This document shows, piece by piece, positions 23,223 through 35,249 of a stretch of 64,000 nucleotides of DNA. This DNA is from Maratus speciosus (Eukaryota; Arthropoda; Arachnida; Araneae; Salticidae): NCBI GenBank assembly GCA_963932465.1, contig OZ010793.1, forward strand, positions 257,259,525 to 257,323,524, read 5' to 3'. The notes below the pieces were generated by a model. That model was not told the DNA's origin. It saw only the letters and a program-made list of their open reading frames with translations, and made no database searches. Positions within the stretch are counted from its first letter, which is position 1, and every line of letters starts with the position of its first letter. A program made the translations under genes and the position numbers.

Positions 23223-25706
23223 CACTAGTTAAGGTCCCAAACTGCAAGATCGGAATTTTGTCGAGAGTGGTGTCATTGGAAAGTTCTTACCATGGGGATC
23301 AAGGAAATGTATACAACTACCCGTCTGAATGCAACTGGTGAAGAGTTATAGGCCGATGTATTTCTGTCATTTATTGATTTCTCCAGGTCACTAGCTTATG
23401 CAGGAAAGACACTCTGTGTGGTAGAAAAGTCAGCTTACAGTACAGTTATCTATCCTGTTGTTGCCAGTGTGAAGTTTGTGAAGGTTCCATCTTCCCTCTA
23501 GTAAGAAGATTGTGAAGATCGTGAAGATTGTAAGATCTCTCGAAGATTGTGACCACATTTTCACAATCATATATAACTAATTGGACGGCACTGACTTGGA
23601 GTATGTTTTAAAGAACATCAGGAACTAACTCCTCGCCTGATACTACGGGATGAAAAGAAGGCATGGGCAGGGCCTATGGGGGCAGTTCCCAAGGCGCTTA
23701 ACCATGAAAAATTTTACACTACTTGTGGCTCGCGTTTCAGGCGGAGGCGCACTGGTTCAGGGGAGGTGGGTGGGGTTAATTGAGCTCAAACCAATTGGTA
23801 GGCCTCCCCACCTGTCTGAATCTGGTTCAGGTGAGGTGGCATGCACCCCTGTGACATACGAAGTCGGGTCCAGTTCTGAAGATGTTGTCGGCGAGTCTTC
23901 AGACTATAATGCTATCGCCGGTAAAGTGAAGATTGCAAAACTCCTTAGTTTGCAACTGCTAGAATATTTTGGGGAATCCGATGAAAAGGAGCCAACGACT
24001 GAAAGCCATTAGTCAGCGACTATTCAAGACAGTGAAGGGGGTGATAGAAAAACGAATTTTTCCGGTCGCTCGATATTCTGTATGAGAGCAGCATTGATGA
24101 AAATGAACTGAAAAGTAATTTGGAAATAAATGCGGACCTCACTTTCGAATATGAAGAACCGGCGAAAAAAAGCGGATAGGAAGTGAAGGAGTATCCGTAG
24201 AAATAATGGCGAAAGCGGTAGAAACATATAAGAAGGCAACTAAAAATAAACTAAAGGCTGTGCAACATATATGTAGGCAGGTAAAAGACCACAAGATGAT
24301 TTAACGTTTGGGCACAATACATAGGGAAAGGTTGGAACATGCAGAGCAAAATTAAATTAATTTCCAAACACGTGTGATCGAAATTTTATCATAATCGCAG
24401 ACAGTTTAAAGCCACCGTTCATGACATGGACCTCAAAATGTGGGTCATTGACAAATCATTGGAGCTGGGAATGCTCGGATTCACAGCAAGCTCACACTTC
24501 ATCAAGACTTTCAAACAGGCACATAAAATAACAAGTCGAAAGGTGACACAAATTGTAACAAAAAAAGATTTGTTTCCAGAAGTGTCTTTGCAACCTGTGA
24601 TCGACGAATTCTGGGAAAACCTGAAAAAAATGATTGAGCAGCGAAAGTGTCCTCTGCCCAACGCCCTGAACACCGATCAAAGTGGCTTCCAATACGAGAT
24701 TTATCTAACAGAACTCTCGAATGAAGGGATCTAAAGCCGTGGTGCATCGGTAATCAGCAAAAATAAACGACTCATTCCTATACCGTTCAAATGTGTATTA
24801 ACGCTGCTGGAAAATTTATGGGACCTCAAATTTGCTCATTACATGCTTCAAGTCAGGAAAGAGCACAACACAAATAACTGCGACATACTTCGATAAACTA
24901 AAAGAATCGATTGGTGATCAGGAAACAGTCATGGTGCTGGATAGTTGGAGTGGCCAAACGGATTTGCGTTTATGCAATGAGAAGTTTGGATTCAATGTGG
25001 AGCCTGTTTTTCTCCCACGGGTAACAAAATTTCTTCAGCTGTTAGACGTTCATTTCTTTCAACAATACAAGTACTTAATAAAGATAATAGTGGAATATTC
25101 AAAAAGTCATCAGAGTGTTTGTGGAGATATCGACATGACCACTAGAGAAAGCATAATAAAATTGCATAAGTTGGACTATGGCCAATTCTGCTCGCCCACC
25201 TCAGATGACATGCGTCGTTATGCCTTTCAAAAGGCTATAATTAGACACATGGATCCCGTCTTTCTATCACTTAAACAGGAAGGCTTTAACTTAACTAATA
25301 ACACCTGTGACATTTGCGAAACACCCCAGTTCATTGTGTGTACCTGGTGTTGGAAACACTCGTGCTTTAGCCATTTCTATTCAGAAATACCCTACCATCC
25401 GTGAAGTTACTTTTTCCACCAAGCATAAACTGTCTTCTCTGTAATCTCTGTAATTCGTCAGCTCTCTTTTCTACCACACAGGTATCTTTCCTGCATAGCT
25501 AGCGATCTGGAGAAACCAATAAATGACAGAAATACATCGGCCTATCTTCACAAGTTGCCATTCGGACGTGTAGTTGTATACATTTCCTTGATCCCCATGG
25601 TAAGTAAAGATCCTACATTAGAGAATCTCTAATGGTAAGAGCTTTCCAACGACACCACTCTCGACATAATTCCGATCTGGCAGTTCAGGACCTTCCCTAG
25701 TCAGTG
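23223..25706 (+). mobile_element. Long-TIR pogo-like DNA transposon (copy 2)
   Basis: Terminal inverted repeats of roughly 235 bp: 23223-23460 and 25470-25706. They share GATCGGAATT, GTCGAGAGTGGTGTC and ATGGGGATCAAGGAAATGTA. The right one carries a small extra duplication near 25616-25640. The ends match CACTA-CTAGG as in copy 1 at 8671-10377. The 2.48-kb element holds a broken transposase gene on the plus strand. No clear target duplication was seen. Confidence 0.82.
24083..25404 (+). pseudogene. Pogo/CENP-B-like DDE transposase, disrupted
   Basis: The reading starts in the N-terminal region at about 24083 with frame breaks. It then opens at 24426-24734, where MDLKMWVIDKSLELG and SSHFIKTFKQAHKITSRKV look like a CENP-B-type DNA-binding helix-turn-helix. 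NTDQSGF follows and supplies the likely first catalytic aspartate. A second open stretch, 24832-25404, has LDSWSGQTD (second aspartate), LQLLDVHFFQQYK (third aspartate) and a cysteine-rich tail CDICETP, CTWCWKHSCFSHF. The order and spacing fit a DDD transposase of the pogo-like assemblage, with a zinc-binding C-terminus. A stop at 24732-24734 and the gap to 24832 break the gene. An open frame at 23650-24012, of unusual glycine- and serine-rich composition, may be a remnant of the N-terminus but is unproven. Confidence 0.72.
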
Positions 25707-25737
25707 GCAGGCTCGATATTCCAAAGTAAAAAGAGGG

Positions 25738-26160
25738 TACTTTCTGAATAATAAATATATTACAAATGTAATTATCTAAAATTGATTATAAATATAATTA
25801 CTTATTATGGTACAACGCACAAACAGATTATATGGTACAACGCACAACGCACAAAGATTTTTAGTAATTTATTTTTCTAATTTAATTGGCTAGTGTATAA
25901 GATAGTTATGGCAAGTTCAATGTTGCATTCTAAAGAAAAGATTAGGTTCTCTTTTCAATAATAAATGGATTACAAATATAATTATCTAACATGGATTATA
26001 AATATAATTATTTTATTGTGCCACAAAGCACAAATAATAGGTTTTTAGTGATATATATTTTTTTCGAATTTAATAGGCTACTTTGGAGGATAGTCATACA
26101 GTAATGGATAGTTTTATTATACTTTTCAGATTTGCAATTGCAAATAGAGATATAATAGAC
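25738..26160. repeat. Two-copy tandem duplication, period about 210 bp
   Basis: AATAATAAAT-ATTACAAAT and GATTATAAATATAATTA occur in both units (from about 25738 and 25951), followed by GGTACAACGCACAAA or a relative and by TTTAAT-GGCTA. No coding potential. Confidence 0.7.
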
Positions 26161-27257
26161 TTAGTAGGAACTTTATTTACAACTTCATTGTGCTGCTTTC
26201 AGAGTGAGACAGGGCTGTATTTTTGACTGTTTAAGTGGATTAAGTTGTTTACAGGATTACTAAGGGTGTCAAATAGGCCAAGGCCCGTCCGGATATACGT
26301 TGCCGAAGAATGATGTATCCCCAAAACTAAGTTCATTTGGAAAGACTTTTGAATAAAAATATGAAATCATACAAATTTCAGGTTCATTTGGAAAAATCTT
26401 ATTCAATGAGACCCCCAACACTAGAATCGGTTGGGGGGGGGGGGAATAAGGGAAAAAAATCGTAAAATTCCGAGGTACGTTTAAAAAAAAAACGACCAGC
26501 TAAGATGATACTTTTCTATATAAAAACTGTTTTTCTGGACGTGTAATGTCTTCCTTAAAGTTATTACCATCTTTTTAGCTGCACCCTGTATATTCTTCAT
26601 GAACACAAGTCACTTATAATAGTAGAAGGAAAAGGAATATAGAAAGAAACTCTTAAGATAGATTTCTCATGCTGTAGGTGATTAAGAAAGAAGGGAAAAA
26701 TCATTGCATCATGTATTTGACGAATGTTTCCGGCGTGATTCTGGATACACCTGCAATAAATGCTGTGCTCAGAACTTATACCTTTCACTTATTCATACGT
26801 AGAAACACTCTCGGGAGAAATTAGAGGCTCACCCTCCTGCGACTTTAATAGCGTTTTCAGATCATTCCATAACCGCAGATGGCATAGAAAAGGGCGGCAA
26901 ATTAGATTTCGATGAAAATCGAGACAATAAAACCGGGAAAGCAGAATAGTTCCTTGAACTGTGCACCGCATTTTCGTCGAAGAAAAAAGAAAGCTTTTAG
27001 GGCGGACGACTGTGGTGATATCGTTATGGAAAAGCATACATTTAAAATACTTTCAAGATTAGATTTCCTGCTTTGAAAAAACACCTGAATTCGGTGTAAG
27101 TGAAGTTTTGTGTAAAAAGTCGTGGTCGGTATTTAAACATATAAAGGGAATTGTAACGTGTAAAGCGATTGTTTTTTTATCAGTTGATCCTTATAGGAAA
27201 GTGCTCTACGGAAAAGCAGTCGTATCCAATAATGCACTTTAACACTATATCTTAGTG
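26161..27257. other. Unassigned stretch with a poly-G tract
   Basis: No gene recognised. A G12 tract lies near 26432-26443. CACCCTGTATA near 26583 resembles the end of the ACAGGGTGTC elements but has no partner. Overlapping short minus-strand open frames at 26597-27084 have no recognisable domain. Confidence 0.45.
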
Positions 27258-27672
27258 CAGTGTTTTTCAAAGTGGGGTATGCGCACCCTGGGGAATAAGT
27301 GAAGAGGTTCTAGGGTACGCGACGAGTGTGGTAACAAATCGTAGCATGCAGCAATGCAGCACAGCCACGCTATATCAGGCAGTGAAAAGTTTTTCATCTC
27401 ATTGATTTTTTAAATCGAAAAAGACTTACAACTCTGCCTCAGCAAATAAACGCCTGAAAGTCAATTAAAGTAAAAAAGCGTACCTATCGCATAAAAATTT
27501 GCTACCTTTAACGTTAAAATGTAAAATAAATGCTATGTTTATTTGCATTTATTTGTTCTCTTCTTTTTTTTTTTTTCAAAATTTTTATTGAATTTTATAA
27601 GCAAATATTAAAAGCTGGTATGTCCAATTCTTTGTAAGAGGTTTGCGAAGCATAAAAGTTTGGGAATCACTG
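27258..27672. mobile_element. Small hAT-like element (MITE)
   Basis: Left end CAGTGTTTTTCAAAGTGGGG, right end (complement) CAGTGATTCCCAAACTTTTA. These are diverged versions of the CAGTGGTTCCCAA ends of the element at 7389. It is 415 bp with no coding region. The 8-bp flanks no longer match, which fits an older insertion. Confidence 0.65.
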
Positions 27673-29565
27673 AATGTATAAAATAAATATTTAAGATTCC
27701 CTATACAGCTTTTAAAGATTTACTTTATTATTTTTTTATTTTAACAAAGCAATTTTATATACACTATATAGCCATTAATCACAGGACACTTTCAATTTTA
27801 CACATTTTGTCGAATATTTAAAAATATATTTGTCGGATTCTTTTGGAACTTCAGGATTATAAAGAATATAGTTGACCTCATATTTATCATTGTCAATTTG
27901 ATAAGGACTACGGAGGCTAATTAGTGAGCCAACAAAAAATCAAAGAAAAATAATATTTGGGATTAACATAATACCCTATAAATTAAAATGCACGGAATGA
28001 TCTATCGCTACAGAATACAAATATGTGGATACTAGACAACATGCTTACTGATTTGTGTAAGAATAGGACGTATATTCATGGAGATATAGCGACCTTTTTA
28101 AAAAATTCAAAAAATTCCTGCATGTTTTAACTTGTATCATGTAGGTTTTTCAACCAAATTTAAGGCTAGTTTCGGAAAAATTAGCAAAATGTAGTAGAAA
28201 CAATACAGTGCAATTGGAATATAAATATCTTAAATATTTTATGAAATATGAACAGTTGTATAAAATAATTTTTATCTGCACATGCGCGAACGATAACATA
28301 GATTTTTTTACATAATTTAAAAGTCAACTCTATGGAGCAACTCATAAAAATCCAGTCAAATATCGTAAAAATTCAGAAAGATTATCGGTGATTGAGTGAT
28401 CTGAGTTTTTGTCGTTCTCTAAAAGTCTCAATTACTTCGGATAATCGAGGTTCTACTGTACTTTCAAATGCAATTTCATTGAAAATTTTATCTCAATTTA
28501 CTGATTTTTAAGTTAGGTTTTTATAGAGCATAAAAACAGGCATGTCAAAAGTGAAAAATGATTACGCATTTTATTTTTACTGCAAAATCATGCACTTTTC
28601 CTAACGTAAGTTCTATAAATCAGACATTCTTACAAAATTTATTCCCCGGTAATATTCCCCAAGAATAACATTTTCTCTGTTCTCACGTTCGCTATTCTAT
28701 TCAAGAAAGCACTTTACCGCTGCAAAATGACTATAAACTGATACACTGTCGTCATCAATTATTCACAATATGACGAATCAGCTTGACTGGGGTCAATATG
28801 GATTGCCATTCTGCTCCAGGTAAAATCCTTTGATCAAATTATTTCCTTCGTGATACCGTATATCTCCAGGGAAGACTTTCAACCTCTTTGTCCATGCGGC
28901 CTAATGGCTTTGCCAGGTAGGCCATTTGCTAAGAGAGGACAAAAAACACATGTTTTCAGCTGACTTAATGGCCCTGATAACTGCTGTAAATTGGTTAATG
29001 GCCGTCTAACAGAGAATGTCGGATTTTCATCGTAGCATTCTGAATGGCTGCTGTTAAATGATCAGTGCTGTTGAGAGCAAAATTTCGCATACTTGATGTC
29101 ATGTTGGATAATTATGTGAAAACAATATGAGTTCGCATCATTGTGAATAAGTTTTCTTTTTTAATATTTTTTTTTTCTTTTTTGAAAAAAAAATGCCTTG
29201 TAAGTAAACATAGAAGCGTAAAGTAAAACAAACCTTTGTTTTATTATCATTTATGTTGAAAACCGAAATAAGTAAACAAACAAGAAGGGAAAAGGCATTT
29301 TGTCAGATTTTATTTACCCGCCATATTGGTTTAAGATTATTAAAAATACTTTTTTAATTTAAAAATTATCTTCATACTTATTGTAATACTTATTTCCTAC
29401 TAACATTAACATACATTCTTAAATTATTAATGTACTTTCATACTATATCTTACATACTTATCCATCTTACATGTTTATACTATTATATTCACTTACAACA
29501 TTCATTGTATACATACATACTCATACACATTAAGTTTCAAAAAATGCAGCCCATTCAGCCTAACT
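27673..29565. other. Unassigned stretch with a higher-GC segment
   Basis: No gene or repeat recognised. About 28690-29110 is less AT-rich than its surroundings and shows no repeats or hairpins; TTAATGGCC occurs twice in it. No open frame supports a protein. Confidence 0.45.
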
Positions 29566-29760
29566 ATGGTGCCTAGCGGTTAATATGCTGGTCTCAAACT
29601 GAGAAGCTTGGGCTGCCGTTCGCTCGATACCAGCTCGGTCTGCTCGATGACTGTGCAAGGTTTTCGAGGTTTTCCTTGATAATTCGGGTCACTTTCCAAT
29701 CAAAAGCCTTCCTTCCAGACATCCCTCTTATAGCAATATGGCCAACACTAGCTGCTGTAC
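29566..29760 (+). mobile_element. Possible tRNA-derived SINE
   Basis: A box A-like TGGTGCCTAGCGGTTAA at about 29575 is followed about 40 bases later by a diverged box B-like GTTCGCTCGATACC. The arrangement resembles a tRNA-derived SINE head. Neither a full tRNA fold nor a target duplication was found, so this is tentative. Confidence 0.42.
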
Positions 29761-31059
29761 TTAACATTTCCCACCTTTCTCTTTTTCAAGACATATAATA
29801 ACTTTCCTGAAACAACAACAACAAAAAATCATAATGAGACATGAAAAATTTTCTAGAATCCTGCTTCTGCAAAAACTTAATAAATCTATTCTTAAATTGA
29901 TGCAAAGGTTGTAGCGTATATATGGGAACGTCCACGGCAGAAAAAAATTTTTGCTGAAAATTTTTTTTAAACGGAAATATAAGTGTGATACACCAATTTA
30001 AAGCTAAAGAGTTGAAGTATATGAATTTGTAAGTTTTAATTTCATAAGAGCAAGTGTTTACTGAAAATGAGCTGGATACTAACAGTATAAAACTACATTT
30101 ACACTTGAGCTTAAAATACAACTTATTGAAATGTAGGATTTTTTTACTTTTTAGAATTCAATAAAATTACTATGAGTTCAAATCAACAAAAAATTATCAT
30201 ATCTTTAAGAACTACCTAGATAAAACCTTTTAGGTAATGTCTTTAATATATTTTTGGCTATATTTAAACGTTAATATTTAAATATCACAAGAGTAACGGA
30301 AAACATACAAAAGTTTTAATAAATAAAAAACTACTTAAAATTTTTACCCAAAACTTCTAATTTTCTGATTTTGAGGTATAAGACATATTTTACATTAAAT
30401 ATTTTGTTTATGCTATGCATGGAATAGGCTCTGGGGAGTTGTCACAAGAGTAACAAACGCCTGTGTCACAATAGTAAGACATAATACTTTTGTCGATAGT
30501 TTGATATAACACTTCATTACAACCAAAACAAACAGAATGCTTAAAGTTTTGTTGTTTTTTTTCTCTGTTATTAGAGCAGTTCTTGAAATAGTTTTAGCTA
30601 TAACTAAGGTTATTTTGTAAATTTTAAGGAAGATAAATTATCTTTATTAGTGTTTTTTTAATGGGTGGATTTATTTTTATTCATTTTTGGTATTACTTAA
30701 GATTATAAAATAATAAGGATAAGTAATTAAAGATATAATAAAACAATTCAACTCGTGTCATTTTTCTGTGCTTTCTTTAGGTTTGAAGCACATGGTCTTT
30801 GATTAGATATTTTATAGGTTTTGTAAAGTTTCGTTAACTAAATTCTGCTGTATAACCTACAGAGGTTCTTATAGTAACTCTTATGGAAAAGATTCTCATA
30901 GTATATTTTAAAGGAAAGATTTTAATATTGCTTCTTATACACGACATTGTTTTAAAGAGCAAGAAAAATTCTGCTAAGCGCCAAAAATTGTAGAGAAAAA
31001 ATAAGAATGAAATTGAATATGTTGTTGTGAAAAAGAAACAAAACACAATATATTACGAT

Positions 31060-32840
31060 AAGGTGAAGAAAAGTCTTAGAACCAGCAAAAGTTTCAGCAA
31101 GAAAATGGAAATATTAAGAAAAGGAAAAAGTAGAGAACTAGCTAACCTCTGATACTGTAACGAAAAAAAAATCTAACCACAGCTTTGGAGAATTTTATGT
31201 CGATGAAGATTTAAGAAGAGGTCATTCTTCAGCTAAATCTGCGTTAGTTAAGCGTGAAAAAGGTCACATAATTTCATCAATTCTAGGGGACATTTAATAA
31301 GAACATACGTTTTTTGTTTAAAAAAGCTTTCCTAAATTGGAAAATTGGAGATTCCTTTGCAGCTTTAAAGCTTAGTTTCATAAAACAATAGAAAATAACT
31401 CATCAGAACATCTCCATTTGTTGCTGTCACGAAAACATTCAAGCAATTCATAGTGTAGTAACTGGTGTATTTCCTGCATTAAACATTCCTGTGATGGATT
31501 TAATGACTTTGTCTGCCGAGATACATGATAATTAGAATTTAGGAATTCAGAATGTCTAATTTGCGGAGATAACATCGATGAATTGAAACGGAAGTCCATA
31601 ATACAGAACTTATTATAAGTTATTGTGAATAGCAAAACGTTGATAGACGTTTTGCTATTGACAAAACTGTTATCAACATCTTCATCAATACTGTTACTTT
31701 TTCGAAACGTTGATAAACGGTTTGTAAAAGTAACAGTTAAAGAAACCATTTTTGATTGTTTAAAAATTTTCGAAAGCAACTAAATCCATTTCTGTGGCAC
31801 ACATTCATTGAAACTTGTACAATGGATTATTTTCGTAATGCCAAAAAAATAACAGTCAATAATACAGAACTTATTATAAGTTATTGTGAATAGCAAAACG
31901 TTGATAGACGTTTTGCTATTGACAAAACTTTTATCAACACCTTCATCAATACTGTTACTTTTTCAAAACGTTTATCAACGTTTCGAAAAAGTAACAGTTA
32001 AAGAAACCATTTTTGATGTTTAAAAATTTTCGAAAGCAACTAAATCCATTTCTGTGGCACATATTCATTGAAACTTGTACAATGAATTATTTTCGTAATG
32101 CCAAAAAAATAACCATTTCTCAAAGAATAGTTATGCAGTGGATTTTCTGGAAACTGTTTTATTTTCATGCCAAGACGAAATTTTGGTATGAAATACTACG
32201 TTACTGGCCAAATCCACAAGCGACTGTACTTTCAGCTTTTTATTTAGTATGATCCCAATAAAGTAAAATCTTATGCTATTATTTTAGACAATGTAGCTCA
32301 TAACCAATTTTTTGTAAATGCTTTCGTATGTAAAATTTCAACATTGCATCTTTAAGGGAATTTGTATTTTCCTAAAATGTACCTGTTTTACTTTTATATG
32401 ATGGTCGTGCTTTCCAATTTAAACAAAAATATAACTATGCAAATATGCCTGCAATGAATCAGACTCCTTTCTCAATTAACTTAATTGGGCATATTTTTTT
32501 TTCAAATACTCCTGGTATAGATGCTGTAGATTTATTTTGTGTTGTTGTATAATGATATATATGGAATGAAGTGCGTGCTAACAAACAAGTATAAGATACA
32601 CTGCTTATTTTGTCAAAAGCAATAAAACAATAAAGTTTCATTACTTTGTGAGAAAATACCAACAGCGAAGGGCATTCAACAAATACAATTTGTTAAAACC
32701 ATGAAAAATGACACTATCTACTACAAACCTTACACTAACATGATTCGTACAAAGAATTTGTGTTTCATTAAGTAAATCATGATACAGGGGAAGTTGCAAA
32801 TGATATTATTCGCAATGAAGACAATGACTTATTCTGTTAA
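31060..32840 (+). pseudogene. Transposase-like relic, family unnamed
   Basis: Plus-strand conceptual reading has stops and frame changes but retains ordered coding-like segments. HSVVTGVFPALNIPVMDLM lies at about 31450-31510, and YDGRAFQFKQKYNYANMP with IGHIFFSNTPGIDAVDLF at about 32400-32530. The second part resembles the S-D-G-x-x-x-Q-F-K-x-x-x-N and W-H-F-F-x-T-S-H-G-K context seen in uncharacterised transposon-borne proteins of arthropods, as I remember them. The aspartate of YDG would then be a candidate catalytic residue. A tandem duplication disrupts the middle. I cannot name the family. Location within matched terminal repeats supports a transposase role. Confidence 0.45.
31593..32113. 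repeat. 260-bp tandem duplication containing hairpins
   Basis: Units 31593-31853 and 31854-32113 are nearly identical. Each contains the perfect inverted repeat AATAGCAAAACGT/ACGTTTTGCTATT with a 6-base loop, then a second inverted repeat around CTGTTACTTTTTC and its complement. Both hairpins share the core AACGTT. Confidence 0.85.
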
Positions 32841-33449
32841 GTAGCAGAAACTGAGAGGTAGCTATGTGGTCATAGTGTTTGTTAATTTTAGAATTTTTTA
32901 CATTACTTCATGTTATTTTAAAATTAAACAATCCTTAACAGTTGTTCTCTATGGAAAATAATTTTTTAATACTTACTTTGATTATTTTATTTAGTATTTA
33001 AACTGAATTTTTGCTAAAATTACATTATAGACAAAATGTCACAAGAGTAACATTTAGCATTTTGCAAAATCAAATGTAACTAATTCATGCGTTATCAGAT
33101 GAGTTCAATGATTAATGCTTTTTAAAAAGATATAATTACTCTATTATATTCTGTAAATTTTATTTCTATAGTCTCATCTAATTGACATAATTTCTGGGTC
33201 AAACACAATTTTTAAAAATTGCATTTTTTTGTTGTCACAAGAGTAACAAAATTTTAATTTATTATCAAGGCAAGTAAAAGGCTTTTTGTTACAAACTGTA
33301 TATGGTTTATAAAAGTAGAGAACATGTATTTTTATGTAGTTGCATCAAATTTATCCTAAATATATTTTGTAATAAAAGAATTGGAAATATATATGGAAAT
33401 TTGCTCTGATGGTCACAAGAGTAACAGTGGGCGTTCCCATATATTTTCT

Positions 33450-33890
33450 TTATGTCAGAACGGGACACAAAAATTCTGCTTAAACCCAAAACTTCCGAAC
33501 CCGACAAAAAAAAATTTGCTGACCTAAAACATGACCTCGAACAAGACAAAAAAAAATCTTCGTCGACCAGAAGCCGAAATAAAAGTAAACTGATCTATAA
33601 TTTAATACAGTTATGAAAAAATGATTTAAAATCATGTATCTAATACCAATTTTATCTTTTATGTAGAAAAATAAACATGTAAATAGTCAATCATGTTCAA
33701 ATGTATATTTTCATCTGAAACCCTATTCTGAACCTTCTTTTGAAGAACGGGTTAACTTGAACCCGACTTGTAAGTATCAAAACATGACACACAACTGACC
33801 CGAATCCGAAACAATTAGAGTCAGCCCAACCCGACCCGAACCTCATGTAGGGTCAGGTTCGGGCTTACCCGACTAAATGTAGGACTCTAC
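33450..33890. repeat. Interspersed repeat rich in CCCGAACCC-like motifs (copy 1)
   Basis: Both ends carry CCGAACCCGA or CAGGTTCGGGC phrases, while the middle is AT-rich (TTTTATCTTTTATGT). The same order of segments recurs as two separated halves at 40173-40400 and 42780-42990. No coding potential; family not recognised. Confidence 0.6.
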
Positions 33891-35249
33891 CTCATACACA
33901 GTCTAGTTTATAAACTGCACTACACACACAAGCTCAAACACAGAAAGAGTAATATCTATAATGCAGCCGTTATTAAATGTTTCATTTAAAAATAGATAAT
34001 TTCCAAGTTTCAGTTCAAGTCCTAAAATCTTGTTAAATTTTTTTTTAATGAAAAGCTACACAGACTGCGGTCATTTACTTCTACAGATCTTCCTAAATAA
34101 CCCTTTAAAAGACGTGGTTCATTGTCCTAATGCTGGCAGAAATTTCGCATATCTATGCTTGGGTGATTCGTGATACCTACGTATGCATGCTTATTCAAAT
34201 TTCTCACTTAAAGAAAAAAAAAAACATATGTAGGTCAGTCGTTTTATTCGTCTGGATAATTTTTATTTTGAAAACCGATTGTTTTCGAGAATCTCCAACT
34301 CTTGGAAATTCAAATTAAATTATTTAGAATCTTTCTTTACCTTAATCTCTGAGATATAATGCAGTAGTTTAAAACATTCCACTCCTAATGCATCATAGAC
34401 TCTTTTTGTCATAGTGATAACCATAGTGATTCCCATTTGTAATAGTGGTTTTTCACAGCCTTTTTTCCCCGGTATTTCATGATAAGTAGTGATTATAATA
34501 TTGTTATATAATTCACTAGAGTGTTTCAATATTCAATAAAAAGAATCAATAGTATCAATTTATTTAAAAACATTCAAATTTATTTAAATAAACCGCAAAT
34601 TGCTGTATATATTTTGGCTCATACACAAATTGTAAAATCATATAAATAAAAGTGCTTGGAAGTGCACAATAAATCGGCCAGTCACACAGTGTGTAATGTC
34701 AAATGCATTCCGAAGTATGGAGTGTGTAATTCAGTGCTGTTTGTGAGCGTATGATGCACACTTCCACAACTTCCCATGATATTACATTTAACACAAAGTA
34801 AGATTGAAATATCGTTAAAATATATTTATTATTGTTAAAATTATAAACCAAAATCTGGATTCGATTTAATGTGAGATACACGGTATTTTTGATTGAATAA
34901 GTGCATTGCGACCCAGGTTTCCTGTACAAAAGGTCTGTTGCTGTGTGCTCTACCATCACTTAAAGTTTGTAATCCTTGTTGTACTGGTATTGAAACTGAG
35001 AAACACTATTATTTTCTAGATGGCGCTCTCAATCCTAAACTAGTTCGTAGACAATTGAAATTTCGGAGGTCTTTTTAAAAGGCAGATATGTGTTAAAACC
35101 ACAAAATTTTGACCACCTCGACTTATACTCCAAAATATAGTGGAAGCCAATTATAACGGAACTAAAGGGAATGGGAAAATTATTTATTAAACTGAGACTT
35201 CGTTATGACAAATTATTTTATAACATTAATAACTTCATTTTGAAATTTA
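33891..35249. other. Unassigned AT-rich stretch
   Basis: About 1.36 kb with only short open frames (for example 34130-34318 and 34320-34529) that show no recognisable domain or motif. Confidence 0.5.

Larger units (their letters stand above)
29918..33444 (+). mobile_element. Decayed 3.5-kb DNA transposon with a repeated 12-bp motif
   Basis: Left end ATATATGGGAACGTCCAC at 29918 and right end (complement) ATATATGGGAACGCCCAC ending at 33444 form an 18-bp terminal repeat. CACAAGAGTAAC occurs on the plus strand at 30286, 30443, 33040, 33236 and 33414, with a variant at 30467. A transposase relic occupies the middle on the plus strand. A 260-bp tandem duplication (31593-32113) lies within it. The superfamily is not recognised. 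Confidence 0.65.

Noticed and set aside
26597..27084. Overlapping minus-strand open frames suggesting a gene
   Set aside because: No recognisable motif, short lengths, and no splice-site or composition support.
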